From Zoroaster sp. YZ-2022 (taxonomy: Eukaryota > Echinodermata > Asteroidea > Forcipulatida > Zoroasteridae): a DNA stretch of 64,000 nt. Shown here one piece after another: positions 43,606-54,500 of the stretch. The stretch covers positions 43,595,048 to 43,659,047 of the forward strand of contig CM055819.1 of the NCBI GenBank assembly GCA_029582265.1. Direction: 5' to 3'. Numbering within the stretch: the stretch's first letter is position 1; each line of letters starts with the position of its first letter. The position numbers were made by a program, and so were the translations under genes. Below the pieces are notes generated by a model that ran no database searches, was not told the DNA's origin, and saw only the letters and a list, made by a program, of their open reading frames with translations.

Positions 43606-43777
43606 CGCCAGTTCGGTCTAGCGCCCTGTCTTGGTCGCTTCGCGGTTGGTTCCCTGTTTTTGCCGCCATTATTGTTTCTGCCATCTTGGCATTGTTATTG
43701 CATTAAAGCCGTTGTAATTTGAGCTATATTTGACCGTGTATACTCATTCTGAGAGTCCTCCATCCACCATATTGGCG
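43606..43777 (+). repeat. 3' LTR
   Basis: Ends CGCCAGTTCGG and ATATTGGCG form a 5-bp terminal inverted repeat. It is preceded by a purine-rich stretch (GAGAAAAATGG, 43593-43602) that could be the polypurine tract. Confidence 0.85.
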
Positions 43778-43866
43778 TTATAAATATTCTTTACAAATAA
43801 GGGAGAAGATATACAAATATGGGAGAAGATATTTAGAAGATAAAAGTTATAGAAGATAAGGATTAC

Positions 43867-43980
43867 CATAATAATTGGGCCGAGAATATTCCTTTGGGCG
43901 ACTCGTTGAGTATATAGACGAGACTGACAAACTGCTGTCAGGTATACCCCCACTCTCCATCCCCAGAGGATCACGGCAAT
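43867..43980 (-). CDS. F5/8C domain exon 1
   Basis: A 114-bp exon, phase 1 at both ends; acceptor TCATTTAG, donor GTAATC. It encodes DCRDPLGMESGGIPDSSL, SVSSIYSTSRPK and SRPNYYG. It lies just 89 bp from the end of the inserted LTR retrotransposon, and its exon 2 is at 37152 beyond that element, so the intron is now about 6.5 kb. Confidence 0.87.
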
Positions 43981-44581
43981 CTAAATGATAACAACAATCA
44001 AACAAAAAAGAATAGTAGGCGACGCCGAATTGCACGTTTCTACCTGATAAAGCTTTGACAATAATAAGTTCGTTGGAGATACATTATCAAATTACTCCAA
44101 ACATGTCGATTCTTCTATCAGAAGTCCATCAAGAGTTTATGTTCGCGTTATAGATATGTCTAAACCCCTGGATGTCAATCACTGTTTAGTCGAGTGACGT
44201 AGATCTAATAGGGGCTGATCAAGAGGGGTACAGGGGTCCCGATCTCCCAATGTGTGGCTGTAATTTTGTTTTATTTAACAAAAATAATTTTTTGAGAGAC
44301 CATAAGACTTAACAAAGGGACTAATATATTCATGTTTCTTCGAAACACACGGTCTGTAGATGTTTATGTTGGAGCTTATGGTGGAGTGCTTATAAGTTAG
44401 GGCTAATGTTGCTACACTGTTTCTTATGACACAATACATTCCAACTATCTGGACCGTCTGTGTTTTCTGAGCTCATCCTGTACGATAGACTTCTGTTGTA
44501 ATAATGTTTTGCCATACTGAGAGACAAGAAACGAAAACGTATACAATATTTTAAGATGAATAGCCGAACACCTTTAAAGGA

Positions 44582-45230
44582 ACCATAGAGAGAAACACAG
44601 TTTTAATAATGAAGTGGAGGCAAGTTCCAGAAAAACATGGCTTGCCAAGGAACAGCCTGTATACAAAGACAGAGTAACAGCTACGCTAAAAAAGAAAGAA
44701 AATGCACGTAGTATCACATACAACAAACAACAATAACAGTGTGTATACATGTACTGAGACTAACAAAGGTAATTAGACAATATATAACTTGATAAGAAAA
44801 TACTAAAATGGCAGTAGAAATTAAAATAAAAAAGGATTACTGATGAGACTGTTAAATTAAAAATGACTTGAGTTTGTGTTTAAAAAAAACATTCAGAAAG
44901 TGATAGAGGGAGGCTATTCCATTTTACAGGGCCAGAGAACGTTTACAAAATATTGAGAAAAAGTCGTTTTGACAAGTGGAATATGAACTTTGGTGGAAGT
45001 AAATTTTTGGATAATTTGAACATCAAAATGTCTTGTTGGAAGCTATTGATATTAGTAAGACGAAGAAGACTAAGTTTACGAAACAACAGTCTAGTTTGTT
45101 CGCTGAATCGTGCCTTAGAGTTAATAACAATAATCGCCGACAAATTAACAGTTCTTGCTTGAGAAATCTCCATTGGGATTATAATGGAAAATGAGAAAAC
45201 TCATAAACTCTCGAATACAGAAGAATCAAG
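44582..45230 (-). pseudogene. LINE C-terminal fragment
   Basis: The minus frame at 45173-44943 has LLFRKLSLLRLTNINSFQQD and ILMFKLSKNLLPPKF, the C-terminal helix region found after the RT thumb in many LINEs (LK.L.L.DI..LQ...F..K...N.LP). The rest is probably 3' UTR. The unoccupied intron copies join AAAGGAAC directly to ACAC, which fixes the left edge. Confidence 0.65.
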
Positions 45231-45575
45231 GCTGTTGATTGTTGTGAACTACAAAAGCTTTTGGAGAGACCATCGGGCTTTTTTTTATTAAAGGAACTAT
45301 GTGTTTCTGTGAAATACACGGTTTGGAGTACTTTACGCTGGAACAAATGGTGGGCCAATTACAAGTCACGGCTATACTGTTTCTAATGACACAACGTGCA
45401 CGTTAGTTTTCTGCTGTAATAGACCTTATGCCCTCAAGGATAGAGTCAGGCTCCGTACCATTCAAGGGATTTCATTAGATAAAATGTTAGTATGATTAAT
45501 AATAACATACGGGGCGACAACAAAATGAATACGCACTATGCAATATTTTAATATGAATAGCCAATTAACACCTTA

Positions 45576-45650
45576 AAGGAACACACATGTCCATCAGCAT
45601 CGCGTGTTCATGGGCGCAATGATTTTTCTGCAGACAAATATTGCTGTTAC
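45576..45650 (-). pseudogene. HYR exon remnant, C-terminal part
   Basis: GGAACACACATGTCC and CAGCATCGCGTGTTCATG resemble the HYR segment around the last Cys. No frame or splice edge is kept. It parallels the remnant at 31466. Confidence 0.45.
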
Positions 45651-45989
45651 CTTCTTTAAATAAGCTGTTGTATAATGTTACTTTATATAATTAATGTATT
45701 CATGTGTTTTTCATAGCTTGGTAGCATAGTGGTATACACGCTCGCATCTCAATGACGGGAATCACGTTCCCTTCTATCTGTAACTTGATTAAACGAAAAG
45801 CAAATCAAAATTTAGTCAGAAGCAATTTTATAGTGATAATATTTGAATTCACCGCTGTGGTTGGCTTTTGAAAGAAAGTTAAGCCCCAAGTCTATGTTTA
45901 GGAAACGAATTCAAATGGGTGAGTGTACAATGGCAAATCTTGTCTGCAGTCAAAGTATTGCGTCCTAGAGATTTTCGGTGAGTGACTTT

Positions 45990-46101
45990 CGTCCAATAAG
46001 TTGGACTGCTCAACACGGTGAGTGGTGCTAGTGTTAGCATTACAGTAGCAGACAGGATCAGCATCGAAGGGTCGGGGCTATGATATCGGCATCAAAGCAA
46101 T
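45990..46101 (-). pseudogene. HYR exon remnant, N-terminal part
   Basis: The acceptor edge (CTTTTCAG) and the ATGATATCGGCATC codons survive, and GGACTGCTCAACACGGTGAG matches the middle of the exon. Indels between them abolish the frame. It shares its flank ATGGGTGAGTGTACAATGGC with the remnant at 31813. Confidence 0.65.
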
Positions 46102-46523
46102 CTGAAAAGACTTGTATCATTATGAGTTGAAAATTACAGTCCAAATTGATTGACAAATAATCTTGATTCCAAGACAAACTTGGGGGAAATGATTTATAAC
46201 TTTGAAGGGAGTATGCACCATTGGTAAATGGCCCCACGTATGAATGCATCCATACTAAAACTAAAAAGAATACAAACGCTATGTATAGAAACCAACAAGT
46301 GAAAGTTTCAGTTTATTACGTTGTGTATGCTTTCTAACGTGAATAAATGGATCAGGGCTATGATCCCACTTTTTGTAATACATTTCAGCAAGTCAGACAC
46401 AATATCTTAGAATGTTTAGTAGCCAAACCAACTTCAATTATAAATTTCAGGCAACATCGTTTTGTATTATTTAATTGGGACGATTACCACAGGTATAACC
46501 TCACTCTCTTTATATTTTCTTAC

Positions 46524-46736
46524 ATAGCTGAACGTTGAAGGAGCACACTTGTGATGCCACGTGCCCCTCAGCATCGCTCGCCGTACAATTCACCACCGTA
46601 ATGCCAATGGTGAATTTTGTCTTCGGCAATGAACTGCACGACACGGTGAGTGGCTTGCCGGTGTAGTAATCAGTGGCATTGGGGATCATAAAGCTGACTG
46701 AAGGGTCGGTAGCTATGATATCGGCATCGGGACAAT
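46524..46736 (-). CDS. HYR domain exon E
   Basis: A 213-bp exon, phase 1 at both ends; acceptor CTTTTCAG, donor GTAAGA. It encodes CPDADIIATDPSVSFMIPNA, YTGKPLTVSCSSLP, GITVVNCTASDAEGHVAS and QVCSFNVQLC. It is identical at protein level to the exon at 49628 in the second unit of the 3.1-kb duplication. Confidence 0.9.
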
Positions 46737-46890
46737 CTGAAAAGACTGCTGTCACTGTGAATGAACAATTACAAACCAAATTGATGTCAAAATGTTCTTG
46801 ATTCTTGAAACAAGTTGTTAATTGAAGGTGAACTAGACCTATTTGATCTGAGCGGGCGGATGGAAGGAAAGAGAGGAATGCATCATTGTG

Positions 46891-49314
46891 ATAATAATAA
46901 TAATAATAAAGATTTTTAGCGCGCACATATCCACCCTGCTGGGCGCTCAAGGCGCGGAAACAAAGAAAACATTAATACAAACAATATACAATGATAGCAT
47001 AGGGAAAACAAATTATGTACCGAGATACATGTACCTACAATGCAATTACAAATATACATCATCTTTGAAGAGTTGTGACATAAGATGAGTTTTAAGCATC
47101 GACTTGAATCTGGTTATACTATGACAAGATTTGAGTTTAGTTGGAAGATGATTCCAGAGTCTCGGAGCTGCGACGAAAACGACCTATCACCCCAGTTCCG
47201 TTTTGAAGTTGCTTCCTTGAGGAGTGACATGTTGCTGGAGCGCAAATTGCGTGATGGAGTGTAGACTTTAAGTAGTTCAGAAATATAAATTGGAGCAATG
47301 TTATTAAAAGATTTGTGAACAATTAGCATAAGTTTAAAACAATTCTCTGTGAAACAGGAAGCCAGTGCAGTTCTTTCAAGATTGGCGTGATATGGCATGA
47401 CTTTCTGGACAAAGTCACAACACGAGCTGCTGTGTTTTGTATGTGCTGAAGACGAGATATTTGATTCTGCGGAAGACCGTAAAGGAGAGCATTCCCGTTA
47501 TCAAGCCGTGATGTGACAAACGCATGTATAATTTGTTCAGCAGCACTTTTATTCAAGTATTTCCTAATTCGGCTTATATTTCTGATATGAAATGATGATA
47601 TACGAACAATGTTGGAGATATGTGGTTTTAAAGTCATTGTCGAATCAAATATAACACCCAAATTACGTGCATGTAATGAGGAGTTATCTGCGAGTCACCA
47701 ATTGTAATAAATGGAAGAGAAACTTTAGACAATTGCTGACGTGATCCAAATAGAACAAATTCTGTTTTTCATCGTTCAATTTCAGGAAGTTTTGTCTCAT
47801 CCAACTTCGAATCTCTTGAATACATTTCTCCAGTGTTTTAATGCAGGAATCAGCAGGTTCTTGAGAAGATTTAAAAGTAATGTAAAGCTGCGTGTCATCA
47901 GCGTAAACATGGTAATTTAAATTATACTTCAAAATGATATCACGAACTGGAGAGGTATAAACAGTAAACCACTGTGGGCCGAGCACAGAGCCTTGGGGTA
48001 CAGAATAGTCAAGAGTAACAGGCTCGGAGATAGCGTTACCAATACAAACATGCTGAGGCCTATTTAAAAGGTAGGACTTACACCAATCCAGGGCTGTGTC
48101 ATGTATTCCAAGATGATATTGAAGGCGGGAGAGAAGGATTTTATGATCGACAGTGTCAAAAGCGGCGCTTAAGTCTAACAAAACTAATGCAGTGATTTTC
48201 CCTCATCCATGGCAGATAAAATGTCATTGTTGACGCGAAGAAGAGCAGTTTCCGTTCCATGAAATGGTTTGTAGGCTGACTGAAATGTGTCCGACAGGTT
48301 ATTAGCACGAACATGGTCAGAGATCCGTGATGAAACAACTCGCTCGATTGTTTTTCCAAGGTACTTTAAATTCGCTACTGGTCGGTAATTTTTTGAAAAC
48401 TTCCTTGTCCAAATTGGGTTTCTTTAGGAGTGGTTTAACATGAGCAACCTTCTGGCTATTAGGGAAACAACCGGAAGAAAGAGATCTGTTTACAATAATT
48501 GTGATATACTTAGCAAACACATCAATATTTTGTTTTATTAGCGAAGTTGGCACTGGATCAAGTTCACATGATTTTGATGGCGATTTCATGATGAGTTTCT
48601 TGATCTCCGTAACACTAGTAGGCTCAAACATGGACAGTCTACATTGTGGATCCTTGCGTGATGGTGTTTGTGATAGAATGACAGGAACTGAGGAAAAGAA
48701 CGACGGATATTCTCAATTTTGTGACAAAAAGTCTGAAAAAGCATTTGCGAGGTCCTGATCAGGTGTGTAGATGGAAGCACTGGAGCTTTGGGTTTATGAA
48801 GCAGCTTTTCAACAATGTTAAAGAGTTTTTCTGATCACCAGAGCTATCTTCCACAAGAGATGAGTAGTGAGTTATTTTGCCTGGTTAATCATGTTCTTCA
48901 CAATATCACGTTGGTTACAGTATTCTTGCCGATGTACTCCAAGTTTCCCATTGTCACGCCATCTTCGCTCAAGTTGACGGCGGATTTTCCTTGCCTTTGG
49001 ATATCATCATTGAACCAGGGGATTCAGATTGTAGTTTAACAGTTCGAGTTTTTTGCGGAGCATGATCATCCAAGATGTTACGGACAGTAGATTCAAATAG
49101 ACTGACACAAGAATCCAGCTCACCATCTTCAAGGTTTACATTTTCCAGTTGAGATTCAATATCATGACATAAATCTTTAATATTTACTTTTTTCCAGTGG
49201 CGAGTAGTTACAGAAATGGTAGGTATGGGAGGTTTTTTAAGGTTCAAATTTACCATGATTGCATAATGATCAGATAAGCCAGGATGAATAGTTATATTCG
49301 AGATAAGAGGTGAA
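46891..49314 (-). mobile_element. L2-like LINE, copy in tandem unit 1, 5'-truncated by the duplication
   Basis: The minus strand holds RT blocks VPTSLIKQNIDVFAK (48317-48631), MLDLSAAFDTVDHKILL through YADDTQLYITF (47684-48181, uninterrupted here) and thumb LGVIFDSTMTLKPHI (47323-47661). The C-terminal region (47114-47398) has a frameshift. The 3' end is GCGCTCAAGGCGC-type sequence and (TTA)n. The endonuclease is cut off at 49314 by the duplication breakpoint. Confidence 0.88.
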
Positions 49315-49627
49315 GTATGCACCATTGGTAAATGGCCCCACGTATGAATGCATCCATACTAAAACTAAAAAGAATACAAACGCTATGTATAGAAACCAAC
49401 AAGTGAAAGTTTCAGTTTATTACGTTGTGTATGCTTTCTAACGTGAATAAATGGATCAGGGCTATGATCCCACTTTTTGTAATACATTTCAGCAAGTCAG
49501 ACACAATATCTTAGAATGTTTAGTAGCCAAACCAACTTCAATTATAAATTTCAGGCAACATCGTTTTGTATTATTTAATTGGGACGATTACCACAGGTAT
49601 AACCTCACTCTCTTTATATTTTCTTAC

Positions 49628-49840
49628 ATAGCTGAACGTTGAAGGAGCACACTTGTGATGCCACGTGCCCCTCAGCATCGCTCGCCGTACAATTCACCAC
49701 CGTAATGCCAATGGTGAATTTTGTCTTCGGCAATGAACTGCACGACACGGTGAGTGGCTTGCCGGTGTAGTAATCAGTGGCATTGGGGATCATAAAGCTG
49801 ACTGAAGGGTCGGTAGCTATGATATCGGCATCGGGACAAT
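49628..49840 (-). CDS. HYR domain exon F
   Basis: A 213-bp exon with the same sequence and splice sites as exon E at 46524. If both are real and not an assembly artefact, the protein carries two identical HYR domains in a row here, in frame because both ends are phase 1. Confidence 0.85.
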
Positions 49841-50150
49841 CTGAAAAGACTGCTGTCACTGTGAATGAACAATTACAAACCAAATTGATGTCAAAATGTT
49901 CTTGATTCTTGAAACAAGTTGTTAATTGAAGGTGAACTAGACCTATTTGATCTGAGCGGGCGGATGGAAGGAAAGAGAGGAATGCATCATTGTGATAATA
50001 ATAATAATAATAAAGATTTTTAGCGCGCACATATCCACCCTGCTGGGCGCTCAAGGCGCGGAAACAAAGAAAAACATTAATACAAACAATATACAATGAT
50101 AGCATAGGGAAAACAAATTATGTACCGAGATACATGTACCTACAATGCAA

Positions 50151-51038
50151 TTACAAATATACATCATCTTTGAAGAGTTGTGACATAAGATGAGTTTTAA
50201 GCATCGACTTGAATCTGGTTATACTATGACAAGATTTGAGTTTAGTTGGAAGATGATTCCAGAGTCTCGGAGCTGCGACAGAAAACGACCTATCACCCCA
50301 GTTCCGTTTTGAAGTTGCTTCCTTGAGGAGTGACATGTTGCTGGAGCGCAAATTGCGTGATGGAGTGTAGACTTTAAGTAGTTCAGAAATATAAATTGGA
50401 GCAATGTTATTAAAAGATTTGTGAACAATTAGCATAAGTTTAAAATTATTCTCTGTGAAACAGGAAGCCAGTGCAGTTCTTTCAAGATTGGCGTGATATG
50501 GCATGACTTTCTGGACAAAGTCACAACACGAGCTGCTGTGTTTTGTATGTGCTGAAGACGAGATATTTGATTCTGCGGAAGACCGTAAAGAGAGCATTCC
50601 CGTTATCAAGCCGTGATGTGACAAACGCATGTATAATTTGTTCAGCAGCACTTTTATTCAAGTATTTCCTAATTCGGCTTATATTTCTGATATGAAATGA
50701 TGATATGCGAACAATGTTGGAGATATGTGGTTTTAAAGTCATTGTCGAGTCAAATATAACACCCAAATTACGTGCATGTAATGAGGGAGTTATCTGCGAG
50801 TCACCAATTGTAATAAATGGAAGAGAAACTTTAGACAATTGCTGACGTGATCCAAATAGAACAAATTCTGTTTTTCATCGTTCAATTTCAGGAAGTTTTG
50901 TCTCATCCAACTTCGAATCTCTTGAATACATTTCTCCAGTGTTTTAATGCAGGAATCAGCAGGTTCTTGAGAAGATTTAAAAGTAATGTAAAGCTGCGTG
51001 TCATCAGCGTAAACATGGTAATTTAAATTATACTTCAA
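50151..51038 (-). pseudogene. LINE RT catalytic box, thumb and C-terminal domain
   Basis: HVYADDTQLYITFKSSQEPA holds the catalytic Asp pair, then LGVIFDSTMTLKPHISNI of the thumb. The C-terminal part has NIAPIYISELLKVYTPSRNL and APRLWNHLPTKLKSC. Two frameshifts lie between these parts (near 50610 and 50800). Confidence 0.85.
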
Positions 51039-51735
51039 AATGATATCACGAACTGGAGAGGTATAAACAGTAAACCACTGTGGCCGAGCACAGAGCCTTG
51101 GGGTACAGAATAGTCAAGAGTAACAGGCTCGGAGATAGCGTTACCAATACAAACATGCTGAGGCCTATTTAAAAGGTAGGACTTACACCAATCCAGGGCT
51201 GTGTCATGTATTCCAAGATGATATTGAAGGCGGGAGAGAAGGATTTTATGATCGACAGTGTCAAAAGCGGCGCTTAAGTCTAACAAAACTAATGCAGTGA
51301 TTTCCCCTCATCCATGGCAGATAAAATGTCATTGTTGACGCGAAGAAGAGCAGTTTCCGTTCCATGAAATGGTTTGTAGGCTGACTGAAATGTGTCCGAC
51401 AGGTTATTAGCACGAACATGGTCAGAGATCCGTGATGAAACAACTCGCTCGATTGTTTTTCCAAGGTACTTTAAATTCGCTACTGGTCGGTAATTTTTGA
51501 AAACTTCCTTGTCCAAATTGGGTTTCTTTAGGAGTGGTTTAACATGAGCAACCTTCTGGCTATTAGGGAAACAACCGGAAGAAAGAGATCTGTTTACAAT
51601 AATTGTGATATACTTAGCAAACACATCAATATTTTGTTTTATTAGCGAAGTTGGCACTGGATCAAGTTCACATGATTTTGATGGCGATTTCATGATGAGT
51701 TTCTTGATCTCCGTAACACTAGTAGGCTCAAACAT
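51035..51735 (-). pseudogene. LINE reverse transcriptase, fingers and palm
   Basis: Blocks CELDPVPTSLIKQNID, VKPLLKKPNLDKEVFKNYRP, TFQSAYKPFHGTETALLRVN and MLDLSAAFDTVDHKI are visible. A frameshift near 51287 splits fingers from palm, and a missing G in the VPQGSVLG region (51083) shifts the frame before the YADD box. In the duplicate (47684-48181) that second break is absent. Confidence 0.85.
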
Positions 51736-52289
51736 GGACAGTCTACATTGTGGATCCTTGCGTGATGGTGTTTGTGATAGAATGACAGGAACTGAGGGAA
51801 AAGAACGACGGATATTCTCAATTTTGTGACAAAAGTCTGAAAAAGCATTTGCGAGGTCCTGATCAGGTGTGTAGATGGAAGCACTGGAGCTTTGGGTTTA
51901 TGAAGCAGCTTTTCAACAATGTTAAAGAGTTTTTTCTGATCACCAGAGCTATCTTCCACAAGAGATGAGTAGTGAGTTATTTTGCCTGGTTAATCATGTT
52001 CTTCACAATATCACGTTGGTTACAGTATTCTTGCCGATGTACTCCAAGTTTCCCATTGTCACGCCATCTTCGCTCAAGTTGACGGCGGATTTTCCTTGCA
52101 GCACGGATATCATCATTGAACCAGGGGGATTCAGATTGTAGTTTAACAGTTCGAGTTTTTGCGGAGCATGATCATCCAAGATGTTACGGACAGTAGATTC
52201 AAATAGACTGACACAAGAATCCAGCTCACCATCTTCAAGGTTTACATTTTCCAGTTGAGATTCAATATCATGACATAAATCTTTAATAT

Positions 52290-53576
52290 TTACTTTTTCC
52301 AGTGGCGAGTAGTTACAGAAATGGTAGGTATGGGAGGTTTTTTAAGGTTCAAATTTACCATGATTGCATAATGATCAGATAAGCCAGGATGAATAGTTAT
52401 ATTCGAGATAAGAGGTGAAGTATTTTCACGCGTTATCATGAGGTCAAGACAGTGACCATACCGATGAGTGGGTGCTGTGATGTGCTGTATAAGTCCATGA
52501 GCAGAGAGCAGATCTTTAAACTGATTTGCATAATTGTTTGAAATAATGTCCATATGAATGTTAAAATCGCCGGTTAAATATAATGTCAGATGGGTGTAAG
52601 AGATAATCGACAATTAATTTTCAAATTCCTGCAGAAAACTGGAGAAGTTTACATGTTTACCATCAACATCCCTTTCTGGTCGATAAATATTAACAAGGCG
52701 AACAGATCTAGTGTTGCACGTTACCTCAGCATGCAGAGATTCAAATGATAGGTAGTCAATGTTAACACTTTTCATACTGACAGATAAACTGGACCTAAAG
52801 AGTAGTGCAACCCCTCCACCGGTCTTTATTGGTCTGGGGATATGATGGAGAGAGTAGCCAGCAGGAGTACACTCACGGGGTGGCAAGTCATCATTAGGTT
52901 TAAACCATGTCTCGGTTATGGCAACAAGATCCACATTTTTTTGAAGTACAAAGTCAACAAATTCATCCGATTTGTTACATATGGATTGAGTATTCAAGAC
53001 ACAGAGCTGAAGTTTAGACTCATCGTGAACATTTGGAGTTGAAGTTATGCCAATGTCGCTTGTTGATGTGGTTGAGTTCACTGCTGGGGGTTGGTAAGGC
53101 TGGAGTGCTAGTTGTGTAAGTCTACGGCGACCAGCTTTTTTACCTCTATGTGTGCGGCGGTATGTTTGGGGTTGATTAGCAAGTATTCCAAGACAGTTCA
53201 ATTGACTCAATCCTAAATAAGATAAAGCTACATCAGTACATGGAGCATTGCGAAGATTGAGTAGTTCATTACGGCTGTAGGAAATTTTATGGAGCTGAGT
53301 GGCGTTTGTGGGTTTGTTGATCAGTGTTTCAGGTCCAGGGTTTGGGTTTATGTCACCAGAAATTAAGAGTTCCAGGTGAAAGGTGGCAGATGAATTATCA
53401 TAGTATGATATAGGACGTCTCAAGAATTTAAGATGGCGGATTTTAATTGAACAATCTGTAGATTGCATCTTGTAGCCATCTACTGATGAGTCATTGAGAC
53501 ACCATGGTCTGGATAGCAGGAATAGAATAAACAGGATGTAGACCTCCATTGTCTGATCACAAAGTTGTTGATCCAA
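52290..53576 (-). pseudogene. LINE ORF2 N-terminus: 2A-like motif and AP-endonuclease
   Basis: Residues about 10-27 are hydrophobic like a signal peptide (EVYILFILFLLSRPWCL). Residues 74-82 are GDINPNPGP (53331-53357), which resembles the 2A ribosome-skipping motif D[VI]ExNPGP with Asn in place of Glu. The endonuclease follows: LNTQSICNKSDE, ITETWFKPND (catalytic Glu), KTGGGVALLF, VNIYRPER, TGDFNIHMD and GLSDHYAIMV (catalytic Asp and His). One in-frame stop at 52614 interrupts it. Similar N-terminal 2A motifs are known in some CR1/L2-type LINEs. Confidence 0.85.
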
Positions 53577-53929
53577 ACAAAAGGCTTGTGGTCAAGCTAC
53601 AGGGTATAATCTCTAGCTACAGGCTATAATCTAAATCAGAGTTGACTGCACAAATAAAATGAAGATCCAAAATGTGTATACACTCAACAGTAAATGTTTA
53701 CTGCACAGACATACAAAAAAACTACAGTTTTTCACTTATTATAAGAAAACAAATGTACAAATACTCACATAAAACGTCCAGTAGATTCCAGGTGTAATAA
53801 GAAATCCACTAGTATAAAAATGAAGACAAACTTGTAGCTACAAAACACTTACTTAGCACAAAAACTGGAGAGCTGTTATGAGTTGCTGCTTGTAAGGCGC
53901 TCACTAACGCTTGTAAGGCGCTCACTAAC

Positions 53930-54287
53930 GTTTGAATGGAGTGCACACCATTGGTAAAATGTCGGTAATTACAACGAAGGGTCCGGACCCCCTTCTAGTT
54001 CTGCCCCTTGGTAATATGTCTATAAATGCATTCATACTTCTATAACCATGCATTCATAATTCATAACCAAAACCAATTTCAATGCTAGTAAGTTTACAAT
54101 TATTTTTTGTTTGTAATTTGGTGATTACCAAATGTACTTTTTGAAGTACATGTCAGTTACAGCAAGTCTTAGGATGTGTAGTACCCAAACCAACTTCAAT
54201 TCAAAATTGCATGTAACATTTCTTTTGTATTATTTAATGGGACAATTACCAAAGGTGTATCTCACTCCATTTATGATATTTTCTTAC
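53930..54287. other. intron between HYR exons
   Basis: Non-coding. It resumes the intron repeat interrupted by the LINE (GCACACCATTGGTAAAATGT) and contains a CCGGACCCCCTTCTAG block like that at 32867. Confidence 0.6.
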
Positions 54288-54500
54288 ATATCTGAACTTT
54301 GAAGGAGCACACTTGTGATGCTACGTGCCCCTCATCATCGCTCGCCGTACAAGTAACTACTGTAGAGCGTTTGGTGAAATTCGTCCCCGGCATTGGACTG
54401 CACGACACGGTGAGTGGCTTGCCCGTGTAGTAATCAGTGGCATTGGGCATCGTAAAGTTGATCATCGGGTCGGTGGCTATGATATCGGTATCGGGGCAAT
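54288..54500 (-). CDS. HYR domain exon G
   Basis: A 213-bp exon, phase 1 at both ends; acceptor GTTTCCAG, donor GTAAGA. It encodes CPDTDIIATDPMINFTMPNA, YTGKPLTVSCSPMPG, STVVTCTASDDEGHVASQ and VCSFKVQIC. The acceptor's polypyrimidine tract is slightly weaker than in the other HYR exons (GTGTTTCCAG). Confidence 0.88.

Larger units (their letters stand above)
38841..43777 (+). mobile_element. LTR retrotransposon with CGCCA..TGGCG ends, LADD-type RT
   Basis: Direct repeats of 171 bp (38841-39011) and 172 bp (43606-43777) flank about 4.6 kb with gag, protease, RT, RNase H and integrase, in the gypsy order. The ends are CGCCA and TGGCG in place of TG..CA. TTA is repeated at both flanks (38838-38840 and 43778-43780), a possible short target duplication. 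The host intron sequence on either side continues as in 16110-16200, which confirms insertion. Several frameshifts, a nearly absent gag and a damaged RNase H show that the copy is inactive. The RT resembles a Ty3/gypsy branch known from marine invertebrates. Confidence 0.85.
43981..46210. other. intron with duplicated blocks, LINE fragment and HYR remnants
   Basis: Non-coding apart from remnants. The block at 44300-44590 (GAGAGACCAT.. to the TTAAAGGAAC end) recurs in diverged form at 45262-45575, and a LINE fragment sits between the two. HYR remnants are at 45576-45650 and 45990-46101. Confidence 0.6.
46211..49314. repeat. 3.1-kb tandem duplication, unit 1
   Basis: Starts GTATGCACCATTGG and continues through HYR exon E and most of an L2-like LINE. 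It is nearly identical to 49315-52419, with mostly single-base indels in homopolymers between them. The junction falls inside the LINE endonuclease: unit 2 continues into the rest of the LINE, while unit 1 restarts at the intron. Confidence 0.95.
49315..52419. repeat. 3.1-kb tandem duplication, unit 2
   Basis: Same content as unit 1. The breakpoint carries a short shared string (AGTAT at 46210, 49314 and 52419), so microhomology-mediated joining is possible. A small number of differences are not simple indels, for example TTGCCTTTGG at 48989 against TTGCAGCACGG at 52095. Confidence 0.95.
49995..53929 (-). mobile_element. L2-like LINE, probably full length, 3.9 kb
   Basis: The insertion edges are given by the unoccupied intron at 32785-32800: the element lies between CATCATTGTG and GTTTGAATGGAGTG. 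It contains endonuclease with an N-terminal 2A-like extension (52290-53576), RT in several frames (50790-51735), thumb (50521-50838), C-terminal domain (50151-50651) and the (TTA)n 3' end. The 5' end carries a 21-bp tandem repeat (GCTTGTAAGGCGCTCACTAA at 53888 and 53909). Confidence 0.9.
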
